A stretch of 14,439 nt of DNA from assembly GCA_934515035.1 (NCBI GenBank), contig CAKSXP010000021.1, positions 1-14,439 on the forward strand, in the 5' to 3' direction. The stretch's first letter is position 1; the number at the start of each line of letters is the position of its first letter. Source of the DNA: an uncultured Oscillospiraceae bacterium. Lineage in GTDB: Bacteria > Bacillota > Clostridia > Oscillospirales > Oscillospiraceae. Positions 1-7,901 of this stretch are shown here, in pieces. The notes under the pieces are model-generated. The model saw only the letters and a list, made by a program, of their open reading frames with translations. It had not been told where the DNA came from and ran no database searches. The position numbers were made by a program, and so were the translations under genes.

Positions 1-584
1 GGTCTATCGAGGACCTCTGGGCGTTTAACGACGAGCGGGTGGCCAGAGCAATATATGACTCCGAGCTGCCTGTCATCTCCGCCGTCGGGCATGAGCCGGA
101 TGTGACGATCTCGGACTATGTCGCCGATCTCCGCGCGGCTACGCCGTCAAACGCGGCGGAGCTGGCGGTGCCGGACGCCGAAGAATTTCTGGCGTCGCTC
201 GCAACGGCGGGGACGCGCATCGACAGGGCGGAGGAAAAGAAGCTGGCCCGGTGCGCCGACAGGCTGCGCGAACTGGCATCCCGCCGGATCATGACGAGCC
301 CCATGGCCTATGTTGACCAGAAGCGGATGGAGCTGGACTATGCTTCGGAAAAGCTTGCAACGGCGGCACACAGAAAGTTTTCAAAAAAACGCGAGGAATA
401 TATCTCGCTTGCGTCAAAGCTTGACGCGCTCAGCCCGCTGAAAGTGCTGACGCGCGGCTATTCCGTTGCGACAACGGAAAGCGGAGAGCTTGTAAAGAGC
501 GTTAAGCAGGTCTCAAACGGCGACAGGCTGAGCCTGCGCCTTTCGGACGGCAGCATAGCCTGCCGCGTTACGGAGGAAGAATAA
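1..584 (+). CDS. xseA: Exodeoxyribonuclease VII large subunit, C-terminal part
   Basis: XseA is the catalytic large subunit of exonuclease VII, which degrades single-stranded DNA from both ends and works with XseB in the cytoplasm during repair. The frame is already open at base 3 and runs to the TAA at 582-584, so the start lies left of the window; the GTG at 39 is internal. About 193 residues of a usual ~400 are present. The segment [11 protein letters not shown] followed by [19 protein letters not shown] and the Ala/Pro-rich TPSNAAELA is the characteristic end of the XseA catalytic domain. A charged helical region follows, then the family's C-terminal [12 protein letters not shown] motif. 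The downstream xseB start is 3 bases after the stop, typical of an xseAB operon. Identification is firm; only the truncation at the window edge limits it. Confidence 0.96.
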   Translation, partial: SIEDLWAFNDERVARAIYDSELPVISAVGHEPDVTISDYVADLRAATPSNAAELAVPDAEEFLASLATAGTRIDRAEEKKLARCADRLRELASRRIMTSPMAYVDQKRMELDYASEKLATAAHRKFSKKREEYISLASKLDALSPLKVLTRGYSVATTESGELVKSVKQVSNGDRLSLRLSDGSIACRVTEEE

Positions 585-586
585 AA

Positions 587-817
587 ATGGAAAAAAACAT
601 GAGCTTTGAGCAGTCCATAGCCAGACTGAGCGAGATCGTAACGAAGCTTGAAAAGGGAGAGGCGCCGCTGGCCGAGTCGCTGGAGCTTTTCGAGGAGGGT
701 ACTTCCCTTATAAATGTCTGCACCAGAATGCTCGACGAGGCAGAGCAGAAGGTGGTGAAGCTCCGCAAGGGTGCGGACGGTTCGCCCGAGGAGCTTCCGC
801 TGGACCCGGAGGAATGA
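587..817 (+). CDS. xseB: Exodeoxyribonuclease VII small subunit
   Basis: XseB is the small helical subunit that binds several-fold to XseA to form active exonuclease VII. The 76-residue product has the usual family length. It shows the expected pattern: a SFEQSIARLSEIVTKLEKGE helix, then PLAESLELFEEGTSLI and a second helix with a basic and acidic tail. The ATG at 587 lies 3 bases after the xseA stop, and a GGAGGA sequence at 572-577, inside the end of xseA, serves as ribosome binding site, so the two are probably translationally coupled. The next gene, ispA, starts 4 bases after this stop. Identification is firm from length, motif and position. Confidence 0.95.
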   Translation: MEKNMSFEQSIARLSEIVTKLEKGEAPLAESLELFEEGTSLINVCTRMLDEAEQKVVKLRKGADGSPEELPLDPEE

Positions 818-820
818 TAT

Positions 821-1693
821 ATGACTGCCTATGAAAGATACCGCGAACTGGTAGAGCACGAGCTGCGGGAGTTTATGGCGGGGAACGAAGACATGCCCCA
901 GCACAGGCTGATCGAGGCAATGCGCTATAGTCTGCTTGCCGGCGGCAAGAGGATAAGACCGGTGCTCGTTCTCGAGTTCTGCGCCGCGGCGGGCGGAGAC
1001 GCGAAAAGCGCCCTGCCGGCAGCCTGCGCCGTTGAGATGCTGCATACATATTCCCTCATTCATGACGATCTGCCCTGTATGGACAACGACTCCCTGCGCC
1101 GCGGCAAGCCGACAAACCATATTGTCTACGGCGAGTTCACGGCGACGCTTGCGGGGGATGCGCTCCAGGCGGAGGCCTTCGGCGTTATCATGAGAAGCCC
1201 GCTTCCGGCGCAGGTGCGCTGCGACTGCGCGGAATATCTGGCCGGTGCGGCCGGGGTTGACGGGATCTGCGGCGGACAGCAGCTCGATATGGAGGGAGAC
1301 GGAAAAAGCCTTACGGAGGATGAGCTTGCCGAGATCCACTCCCGAAAGACCGGCTCGCTTCTCTCGGCGGCCTGCGCCATGGGCGCGGTGTGCGGCGGAG
1401 CGGACGAGGAACAGATCGAGGCCGCGCTCATATACGGCGCCGCGCTCGGCACGGCGTTCCAGATACGCGACGACATGCTCGATGTGCTCGCGGACGAGAA
1501 TGTGCTTGGAAAAAACATCGGCTCGGACGCAAAGGAGGGCAAGACGACCTTCATGACGCTGTGGGGCGCCGAAGAATGTCAGAGACGTGTTTCCCGGCTG
1601 ACGGAATATGCTGTGGATACAGTGAAAAAAGCCTTCAAAAACCCGGAAGAGCTGATAGAGCTTGCGAACATGCTGGTAAACCGCATGAACTGA
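821..1693 (+). CDS. ispA: Polyprenyl (farnesyl/geranyl) diphosphate synthase
   Basis: A short-chain trans-prenyltransferase that condenses isopentenyl diphosphate with dimethylallyl and geranyl diphosphate, supplying precursors for undecaprenol, quinones and other isoprenoids. The 290-residue protein has the usual length. Visible motifs are GGKRIRP (41-47) for diphosphate binding, the first aspartate-rich motif DDLPCMD (82-88) with the four-residue spacing of the bacterial IspA type, GGQQLDM in the middle, and the second aspartate-rich motif DDMLD (217-221) followed by GKNIGSDAKEGKTTF. The start at 821 has an upstream GGAGGAAT at 808-815. The gene ends the xseA-xseB-ispA unit and is followed by an intrinsic terminator. 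Product chain length (C15 versus C10 or C20) cannot be settled from sequence by eye. Confidence 0.94.
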   Translation: MTAYERYRELVEHELREFMAGNEDMPQHRLIEAMRYSLLAGGKRIRPVLVLEFCAAAGGDAKSALPAACAVEMLHTYSLIHDDLPCMDNDSLRRGKPTNHIVYGEFTATLAGDALQAEAFGVIMRSPLPAQVRCDCAEYLAGAAGVDGICGGQQLDMEGDGKSLTEDELAEIHSRKTGSLLSAACAMGAVCGGADEEQIEAALIYGAALGTAFQIRDDMLDVLADENVLGKNIGSDAKEGKTTFMTLWGAEECQRRVSRLTEYAVDTVKKAFKNPEELIELANMLVNRMN

Positions 1694-1716
1694 ATATGCA
1701 CTGAATAATGAATATT

Positions 1717-1756
1717 TATCGCCCGCGTGTATTGAAAACGCGGGCGATATTTGTTA
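1717..1756 (+). terminator. Intrinsic terminator after ispA
   Basis: A perfect 12-bp inverted repeat pairs 1717-1728 with 1738-1749 around a 9-base loop, with a GC-rich core (CGCCCGCG) and a short T-rich tail (TTTGTT). It lies 24 bases after the ispA stop, so it should end the xseA-xseB-ispA transcript. Its loop and right arm carry the start of the promoter assigned to dxs. Confidence 0.85.
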
Positions 1757-1760
1757 TTAT
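1732..1760 (+). promoter_or_regulatory. Sigma-A type promoter for dxs operon
   Basis: TTGAAA (1732-1737), a 17-base spacer and TATTAT (1755-1760) make a near-consensus vegetative promoter. It is the only good candidate between the ispA terminator and the dxs GTG. The -35 box is in the terminator loop and the spacer covers its right arm, so promoter and terminator share DNA. The predicted leader of about 75 bases contains two small hairpins (1772-1788 and 1808-1823). Confidence 0.72.
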
Positions 1761-1841
1761 AACTTTGTGCGCCTTTTTGGAAAAAAGGATCGCAAATACG
1801 GCAAAGAGGGCGCGGAAGCGCCTGTTTGAGGATAGACACAA

Positions 1842-3694
1842 GTGAGTATACTGGAAAATATAAATTCGCCCGAGCAGCTGCGCGGACTCGACGAGAACCA
1901 GCTTGTTGAGCTCTGCGCGGAGCTCAGGCAGTTTCTGATAGAGAACGTCTCCAAAACCGGAGGGCATCTGGCCTCCAACCTCGGCGCGGTGGAGCTTACC
2001 GTCGCGCTGCACCGGGTCTACGACACCTCGCGTGACAGGATAGTGTTCGATGTCGGCCACCAGAGCTATGTACACAAGATACTGACCGGGCGCAGAGACA
2101 GGTTCTATTCGCTGCGCACGCTGGGCGGCATCTCCGGCTTCCCGAAGCCATGTGAATCGGACGACGATGCATTCATTGCGGGACATGCGTCAAACTCGAT
2201 ATCGGAATGGCGAGGGCGAGAACGCTCATGCACGAGGACTATGCGGTCGCGGCCGTCATCGGCGACGGCGCGATGACGGGCGGACTGGCCTATGAGGGGC
2301 TGAGCGACGCCGGAGAGAGCGGCGAGCCGCTGGTCGTTATTCTCAACGACAACGGAATGAGCATAAGCCGCAATGTCGGCGGCATGGCGCGTCTGCTTTC
2401 CCGGTCCCGCGTGCGTCCGGCCTATCTCAACTTCAAAAGAGTATACCGAAAAACGATCGGCAAGCTCCCGTTGCTGTACCGTTTTGCCCACAGCGTCAAG
2501 GAAAAGGTCAAATCGCTGATACTGCATACGGGCATGTTTGAGGATATGGGCTTTAACTATCTCGGACCGATTGACGGGCACGACGTGGTAAAGCTTGAAG
2601 CGGCGCTGCGCTGGGCGCGCGAAATGGACGAGCCGGTGCTGCTGCATGTTATAACGCAGAAGGGCAAGGGCTACGCGCTTGCGGAGGAAAGTCCCGGACT
2701 TTATCACGGGGTCAATCCGTTCGATCCCGAACGGGGCGTGACTCCGCCTGCGGCAAAAGATTTTTCCGCCGTTTTCGGCGAGGAAATGTGCAGAATGGCC
2801 GGGAAGAATGACCGGCTCGTTGCGATAACCGCGGCAATGACCGCGGGCACCGGTCTTGAAAAATTCGCGGAGAGCTATCCTGAGCGGTTTTTCGACGTCG
2901 GCATCGCAGAGGAACATGCCGTTACCATGGCGGCCGGAATGGCCAAACAGGGGCTGGTTCCCGTTGCCGCTATCTATTCGACCTTCCTTCAGCGGGCCTA
3001 TGACATGCTGATCCATGACGTCGCGCTCCAGAAGCTGCATGTCGTTCTCGGCGTTGACAGAGCGGGAATAGTCGGGCGCGACGGCGAGACGCATAACGGC
3101 GTCTTTGACGTGAACTATCTGACAAGCGTTCCGAATATGGCGATATTCTGCCCGTCGTCCTTTGCGGAACTGCGCGATATGCTGCACCTGGCGGTCGAAA
3201 AGGTCAGGGGACCGGTCGCCGTCCGCTATCCGCGCGGCGGCGAGGGGATATACAGAGCGACGACCGCAAAGGAACCCGTCGCCGTGCTGAGAGAGGGCAG
3301 GGATATCTGCATCGTGAGCTACGGCATAATGATAAACCAGTGCCTCAAGGCCACAAAGCTTCTCGAAAAGCGCGGACACAGCGTGAAGCTAATTAAACTC
3401 AACCTCATAAATCCGCTCGACTGCGAGCATCTGGCGGCCCTTGCGGCAGAGTGCGGGAGGATACTCGTCGTCGAGGACGAGTGCAATGCCGGATGTGTGG
3501 GCGAGCGACTGCTCTGCGCGGCGGAAAAATGCGGCGTGCTGTTTGAAAGAGCAAAGCTTCTCAACCTCGGCAGCGGCATCGTGACCCACGGCAGCCCGGA
3601 GAGGCTTTATTCGGTCCTCGGGCTGGATGCGGAGTCGATCGCGAATACGGCGGCGGAGATGATCCCGCCGGAAACGGCAAGGAGCGGTGAATAA
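1842..3694 (+). pseudogene. dxs: 1-deoxy-D-xylulose-5-phosphate synthase, frameshifted
   Basis: Dxs is the thiamine-diphosphate enzyme that joins pyruvate and glyceraldehyde 3-phosphate at the entry of the MEP isoprenoid pathway. The coding sequence is split between two frames that meet near 2200. The first part starts at GTG 1842 (GAGGA at 1828-1832) and carries [25 protein letters not shown] and GHASNSIS. The second part carries the GDG cofactor motif (2261-2269) with NDNG (from 2345), GPIDGHD, the catalytic-Glu segment DVGIAEEHAV (2894 onward), DRAGIVGRDGETHNG and the transketolase C-terminal domain. Family alignment expects S-I-S-x-A-L-G-M at the junction, but only two bases lie between the serine codon and the methionine codon, so 10 bases are missing. 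Restoring them gives 620 residues, the normal length. Everything else looks intact, so a sequencing or assembly error is as likely as a true lesion. The stop touches the tlyA start. Confidence 0.9.
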
Positions 3695-4507
3695 GTGAAG
3701 AAGCAGAGACTTGACCAGCTTATATTCGACATGGGCCTTGTGCCCAGCCGCGAACGCGCGAAAACGACCATAATGAGCGGCCTTGTTTTCGTGGACGGAC
3801 AGCGTGCGGACAAACCGGGCATGTCCGTTTCGCCGGAGAGCGAGATCGAGGTCCGCGGCGATGCGATACCCTATGTCAGCCGCGGCGGGCTCAAGCTTGA
3901 AAAGGCGCTGCGTGTTTTCGGCATAGACCCGGCGGGATATACCTGCATCGACTGCGGCGCGTCCACGGGCGGCTTTACGGACGTTCTGCTCAAGAACGGC
4001 GCGGCAAAGGTCTACGCCGTTGACGTTGGCTACGGCCAGCTTGCGTGGAGCCTGCGCAACGATGCGCGCGTGGTTGCAATGGAGCGCACGAATGTGCGGT
4101 ATCTGACGCATGAGCAGATACCGGAGCCTATGGACATGGCTGTCATGGACCTGAGCTTTATTTCCCTGCGGCTCGTTCTTCCACCGGTCTATGAGCTTCT
4201 GCGCGACGGGGCATATACCGTATGCCTTGTCAAGCCGCAGTTTGAGGCAGGCCGGGAGAAGGTCGGGAAAAAGGGCGTCGTAAGGGACAAAAGCGTGCAT
4301 ATCGAAGTGCTGGAGAATTTTCTCCGGTTTGCAAAGGAAACGGGCTTTTCGGTCCGGGGCGTTGATTATTCGCCGATACGCGGTCCGGAGGGAAACATAG
4401 AATACCTCGGCTGGCTTCAGAAGAGCGGAGAACCCTCGGTGGAGGTGGATGTTGCCGCGATAGTGGAAGCTTCGCATGAGGCGCATAAGGAGCGGGAAAA
4501 TGGCTGA
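3695..4507 (+). CDS. tlyA: TlyA-family rRNA (cytidine-2'-O)-methyltransferase
   Basis: A TlyA/hemolysin-A family protein. Characterised members 2'-O-methylate cytidines in 16S and 23S rRNA (shown in mycobacteria); the haemolysin name is historical. The 270-residue product begins with an S4 RNA-binding domain (about residues 2-60: RLDQLIFDMGLVPSRERAK, then VFVDG), followed by an FtsJ-like Rossmann methyltransferase domain. The SAM-binding loop is DCGASTGGFTD (86-96), and conserved D152 (VMDLSFISL) and K180 (VKPQFEAG) match catalytic positions of the fold. The GTG start at 3695 directly follows the dxs stop, with AAGGAG at 3679-3684 upstream. Its end overlaps the nadK start by 8 bases. The exact rRNA targets in this organism are unknown. 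Confidence 0.93.
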   Translation: MKKQRLDQLIFDMGLVPSRERAKTTIMSGLVFVDGQRADKPGMSVSPESEIEVRGDAIPYVSRGGLKLEKALRVFGIDPAGYTCIDCGASTGGFTDVLLKNGAAKVYAVDVGYGQLAWSLRNDARVVAMERTNVRYLTHEQIPEPMDMAVMDLSFISLRLVLPPVYELLRDGAYTVCLVKPQFEAGREKVGKKGVVRDKSVHIEVLENFLRFAKETGFSVRGVDYSPIRGPEGNIEYLGWLQKSGEPSVEVDVAAIVEASHEAHKERENG

Positions 4508-5366
4508 AATTATCGCTCTCTGTCCGAATGTTTTCAGGGATTCCGGACTGAAAACAACTTTGGAGGCAAAAAGGATACTGGAAAAGGCGGGATTTGAGAC
4601 CGCCGTCAGCACGGTGTTCAGGGCCGGAGGAAACAGGGGCGTGCCCAAAAATGTTGAGCTGAGCCCGATAGAGGAGAGCATCAGAAGGGCGAAGCTCATA
4701 GTATCCTTCGGCGGCGACGGAACGATCCTGCATACGGCAAGGGCTGCCGTCGGCAGCGAGGTGCCGATAATCGGCGTTAATCTGGGAACCAAGGGCTTTA
4801 TGGCGGAACTCGAGCCGAACCAGCTCGAGATGCTGGTAAAAGCCGCAAAGGGCGAGTTTGTTCCCGAATACCGCATGATGCTGGACGTTAGCCTTATACG
4901 CGAGGGCGAGACGATCTATTCCGATTCCGCGCTCAACGACGTCGTCGTGTCCGGTATCGCGCATACGGTGCATCTCAAGGCGTGGGGAGACGGCCAGCTT
5001 ATGACGGAGTTTTCCGGCGACGGGATAATTCTTGCAACGCCGACGGGCTCAACGGCCTACTCGATGTCTGCGGGCGGTCCGCTTGTCGAACCGACGGCCG
5101 AGAACATAATCCTGACGCCTATCTGTTCACACGCGCTCATTTCGCGCAGCTTTGTTCTTGCACCGGAGCGGAGTGTCCGCGTTCAGCTCCCCCGGCTGTC
5201 CGTGAACAGGCGGGCGGTGCTTTCGGTCGACGGCGGAGATACGATCTCTCTGCGGACAGGCGATGAGCTGTCGGTTTCCCGCTCAAAATACAGAACGCTG
5301 ATCGCACATGTCGGCGATAAGACCTTTTATGACGTAGCCTATGAGAAATTGGGAGAAAGAAAATGA
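4500..5366 (+). CDS. nadK: NAD kinase
   Basis: Phosphorylates NAD to NADP in the cytoplasm using ATP or polyphosphate. The product is 288 residues, normal for the family. Motifs are GGDGT (71-75) at the nucleotide site, NLGTKGFMAE, NDVVVSG, and the second-domain signature DGIILATPTGSTAYSMSAGGP, followed by LTPICSHALISRS. I chose ATG 4500 because AAGGAG at 4487-4492 sits 7 bases upstream and the protein then begins MAEIIALCPN as expected; the in-frame ATG at 4476 has no ribosome binding site and adds a basic extension. The gene overlaps tlyA by 8 bases and argR by 4 bases, implying translational coupling. A nadK between tlyA and argR is common in Clostridia. Confidence 0.94.
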   Translation: MAEIIALCPNVFRDSGLKTTLEAKRILEKAGFETAVSTVFRAGGNRGVPKNVELSPIEESIRRAKLIVSFGGDGTILHTARAAVGSEVPIIGVNLGTKGFMAELEPNQLEMLVKAAKGEFVPEYRMMLDVSLIREGETIYSDSALNDVVVSGIAHTVHLKAWGDGQLMTEFSGDGIILATPTGSTAYSMSAGGPLVEPTAENIILTPICSHALISRSFVLAPERSVRVQLPRLSVNRRAVLSVDGGDTISLRTGDELSVSRSKYRTLIAHVGDKTFYDVAYEKLGERK

Positions 5367-5812
5367 AAAACGACAGACAAGCGAAAATACTGGAGATAAT
5401 ATCTTCTCAAGATATTGAAACGCAGTCCCAGCTCATGGAAGAGCTGCAAAAGCGCGGGATAAAGAGCACCCAGGCAACGCTTTCGCGGGATATAAAGCAG
5501 CTTCGCCTGGTCAAGGAGCAGGCACCCGACGGAACATATCGTTACCGTGCCGTGTCGCGTATCGAGCATTTCGGCAGCGAGGAACGCCTTCGCACGATAT
5601 TCCGCGAGAGCGTGACGAGCTTTGACATGGCCCAGAATATCGTTGTCATAAAAACACTGCCGGGGCTTGCAAACGCCGCCGGCTCCGCCATTGACTCGAT
5701 GGATATAAGCGGGCTTGTCGGCACGCTGGCCGGTGATGATACGCTGTTTCTTGCCATGCGCGATATCAGCGCCGCCGAAGTGTTCTGTGAAGAGATCCAA
5801 TCAATGCTGTGA
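5363..5812 (+). CDS. argR: Arginine repressor ArgR/AhrC
   Basis: A hexameric arginine-responsive transcription factor that represses arginine biosynthesis and can activate catabolism. The 149 residues have the standard size. The N-terminal winged helix-turn-helix spans roughly residues 1-70, with the family pattern TQSQLMEELQKRGIKSTQATLSRDIKQL. The C-terminal trimerisation and arginine-binding domain contains LPGLANAAGSAID and GTLAGDDTLFLA (from residue 120), whose paired aspartates (125-126) bind arginine in known ArgR proteins. The start overlaps the nadK stop as ATGA. Its place beside recN is the classic Firmicutes ahrC-recN arrangement; no arginine genes are present here, so its targets lie elsewhere. 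Confidence 0.95.
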   Translation: MKNDRQAKILEIISSQDIETQSQLMEELQKRGIKSTQATLSRDIKQLRLVKEQAPDGTYRYRAVSRIEHFGSEERLRTIFRESVTSFDMAQNIVVIKTLPGLANAAGSAIDSMDISGLVGTLAGDDTLFLAMRDISAAEVFCEEIQSML

Positions 5813-5826
5813 AGGGTCGATGAGAT

Positions 5827-7515
5827 ATGCTGCATGAGCTTCATATTGAGAATATAGCCGTCATTGAGCGCGCGGATGTGGAGTTTTTGCCCGGTCTGAA
5901 CGTCCTGACCGGTGAGACGGGCGCGGGAAAATCGATAGTGATCGACTCGCTCGGCGCAGTACTCGGCGGCAGAACGAGCCGCGAGCTTGTGCGCCGCGGC
6001 ACGGAGAAGGGACTGGTCAGCGCCGTGTTTGATGCTGACGGCACGGAGGACTGGTGCGAGGAGAACGGCATCGATCCCGAGGACGGAAGCCTGCTTCTGC
6101 TCAGACGCATCGGTTCGGACGGCAAGAGCGTCTGCCGCGTGAACGGCGCTGCCGTGACGGCGGCGCAGCTGCGGGAGCTTGGAGCGCTGCTGCTGGATAT
6201 CCACGGGCAGAACGACGGCCGTCAGCTTCTGGACGAGAGCCGTCACCGCGGCTATCTCGACCGTTTCGGCGCGCTGGAGAAGGACAGGGCTTCCTTTGCG
6301 GCGGCCTATGACCGGTGGAAGTCCACAAAGCGCGAGATAGAACGGCTCTCGATGGACGAACTGGAAAAAGAGCGGCTGACGGACAGCCTGAAAGTGCGCA
6401 TTGAGGAGCTGGAAAACGCGCAGCTGCGTGCCGGCGAGGAGGACGAGCTGACCGCACGCAGTGACCTGATGCGGCACTCCGAGAAGCTCTGCGAGGCCAT
6501 TGACGAGGCATATGGCCTGCTCTACGGCGATAATGAAAGCGCCTTCGATACCGCCTCCGCGGCTCAGAGCGCTCTCGCGCGTGCCTCGCAGCTGAGCGCG
6601 GACGTCGCCGCGGTCGAAAAGACGATAAACGAGGCTGTCATAAGCCTTGAGGATGCGGCGGAGACGCTGCGGGATCTGCGCGAGGAGCTGGATTTTTCGC
6701 CCGGGGAGTATGACGCCGTGCTCTCCCGCCTTTCTCTGATAAGAAGGCTGGAGAAAAAATACGGAGGGGACGAGGCGGAGCTTTTGCAGAGCCTTGACGA
6801 AAGCCGGGCGCGGCTGGACGAACTGGATTATTCGGATGATAAAGTAGAGAGACTGCGTGAAAAACTATCTCAATACGAGACGGAAACGCTTGAAGAGGCC
6901 AAAAAGCTCTCTGCCAGACGCGCGGAGTGTGCGCGGCGGCTCGAGAAGAACATAGAAGAGGAACTCCGGGAACTCAGTATGCCCTCCGTCGTGTTCCGCG
7001 TTGAAATGCTGCCCGTGAGGACCGACACCGGGTTCGACAGCAGCGGCTGTGACGAGGTCAGGTTCCTTATGTCCGCGAACGTGGGCGAGGAGCCGGGAAG
7101 AATATCGAAGATCGCCTCCGGCGGCGAACTGTCGCGCATCATGCTTGCGATGAAAAACGCATTCGCCGGCAACGATCCGGTGCAGTCCATGGTGTTCGAC
7201 GAGATCGACACCGGCGTTTCGGGCATCGCGGCACAGCGCGTCGGCGAGAAGCTGGCACAGCTGTCCGGTGCCAGGCAGGTCATCTGCGTCACGCACCTGC
7301 CGCAGATCGCGGCGATGGCGGATGCGCATTTCTGCATCCGGAAGAGCGAGTCGGGCGGAAGAACGTACACGGAGATAACTCCTCTTGACGAGGATGGACG
7401 GCTGCACGAGCTTGCGCGCCTGCACGGCGGAGAGAATATAACGGAAACAACGCTCAGGAGCGCTTCGGAACAGCTTCTGGCGGCGGAAAGCTTCAAAAAA
7501 GCGCACAGAACATAA
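5827..7515 (+). CDS. recN: DNA repair protein RecN
   Basis: RecN is an SMC-like ATPase that acts early in double-strand break repair. The 562-residue product matches the family length (about 550-570). Walker A is GETGAGKS (29-36). A long charged, heptad-like coiled-coil region fills the middle. The C-terminal head has the signature ASGGELSR (S431-E434 core), Walker B MVFDEIDTG (D458-E459) and the H-loop region ICVTHLPQIAAMAD. The ATG at 5827 lies 14 bases after argR, with GAAGGG at 5811-5816 as ribosome binding site. It is the last gene of the dxs unit. I see no SOS box; expression is presumably from the operon promoter, which is inference. Confidence 0.95.
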   Translation: MLHELHIENIAVIERADVEFLPGLNVLTGETGAGKSIVIDSLGAVLGGRTSRELVRRGTEKGLVSAVFDADGTEDWCEENGIDPEDGSLLLLRRIGSDGKSVCRVNGAAVTAAQLRELGALLLDIHGQNDGRQLLDESRHRGYLDRFGALEKDRASFAAAYDRWKSTKREIERLSMDELEKERLTDSLKVRIEELENAQLRAGEEDELTARSDLMRHSEKLCEAIDEAYGLLYGDNESAFDTASAAQSALARASQLSADVAAVEKTINEAVISLEDAAETLRDLREELDFSPGEYDAVLSRLSLIRRLEKKYGGDEAELLQSLDESRARLDELDYSDDKVERLREKLSQYETETLEEAKKLSARRAECARRLEKNIEEELRELSMPSVVFRVEMLPVRTDTGFDSSGCDEVRFLMSANVGEEPGRISKIASGGELSRIMLAMKNAFAGNDPVQSMVFDEIDTGVSGIAAQRVGEKLAQLSGARQVICVTHLPQIAAMADAHFCIRKSESGGRTYTEITPLDEDGRLHELARLHGGENITETTLRSASEQLLAAESFKKAHRT

Positions 7516-7522
7516 GGAAAAG

Positions 7523-7545
7523 TCATCGGATGTAGCGCCCGATGA
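7523..7545 (+). terminator. Possible weak terminator after recN
   Basis: TCATCGG (7523-7529) pairs with CCGATGA (7539-7545) around a 9-base loop, just after the recN stop and before the tyrS promoter. There is no clear T tract, so termination here may be weak or Rho-assisted, or the hairpin may be incidental. Confidence 0.3.
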
Positions 7546-7548
7546 AGC

Positions 7549-7577
7549 TTGACAAAGAGAAAATACTCCTGTATAAT
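7549..7577 (+). promoter_or_regulatory. Consensus promoter for the tyrS T-box transcript
   Basis: TTGACA (7549-7554), a 17-base spacer and TATAAT (7572-7577) match the sigma-A consensus at every position. Transcription should begin near 7584, directly upstream of the T-box. Such a strong promoter fits a gene controlled mainly by attenuation in the leader. Confidence 0.9.
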
Positions 7578-7583
7578 CAGGCA

Positions 7584-7863
7584 AAGTGAAAACGCGGAGA
7601 AGAGCACAAGTAGCCGGCGCATACCCTGCAAAGAGAGACCCTGTATGCTGAAAAGGGGAGAGGGCGCGTACCCGGCGAATACAGCTCGGAGCGGCGCACC
7701 GAAAACGGAAACGCGAGTAGGCTGCGACGGGGGCGCCCGGTACAGCGCGGGAGTGTGCATGACGCACTTCACGAGGGCTGCGCAGCGATGCGCCGCCGAA
7801 CCAGAGGTGGTAACACGTTTATCAGAACGTCCTCTGTCCATTCGGACAGAGGACGTTTTTTTA
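7584..7863 (+). promoter_or_regulatory. T-box riboswitch, tyrosine specifier (UAC)
   Basis: A tRNA-sensing leader that permits tyrS transcription when tRNA-Tyr is uncharged. Stem I closes by GAGC (7602-7605) with GCTC (7684-7687); an AGTA motif lies at 7609-7612; GCCGG (7613-7617) pairs with CCGGC (7672-7676). The specifier loop reads GAATAC with the tyrosine codon TAC at 7680-7682. An AGAGAG distal bulge is at 7632-7637. A further 8-bp helix joins 7691-7698 to 7789-7796. The antiterminator pairs CAGAGG (7802-7807) with CCTCTG (7831-7836) and ACGTT (7815-7819) with AACGT (7826-7830), leaving the 7-base bulge TGGTAAC (7808-7814). TGGT fits the ACCA end of tRNA-Tyr. The competing terminator pairs 7826-7839 with 7844-7857 before a T run. 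The bulge differs from the usual TGGNACC by one base. Confidence 0.93.
7826..7863 (+). terminator. T-box attenuator terminator before tyrS
   Basis: A perfect 14-bp stem (7826-7839 with 7844-7857) with loop ATTC, whose end runs into seven T residues (7856-7862). Its left arm is shared with the antiterminator, so the two folds are mutually exclusive. This is the off state of the tyrosine T-box. Confidence 0.94.
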
Positions 7864-7901
7864 TACGTTGAAATACTTTTTGAAATATAAGGAGAAATAA
7901 T

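Noticed and set aside
2190..2215. Programmed frameshifting as the explanation for the dxs break
   Set aside because: There is no slippery heptamer at the junction, and a -1 shift would still lose three residues that the family keeps. The same holds for the ATPase, where the whole GGQ segment would be missing.
4476..4499. Upstream ATG at 4476 as the nadK start
   Set aside because: It lacks a Shine-Dalgarno site, while ATG 4500 has AAGGAG at the right distance and gives the usual NadK N-terminus.
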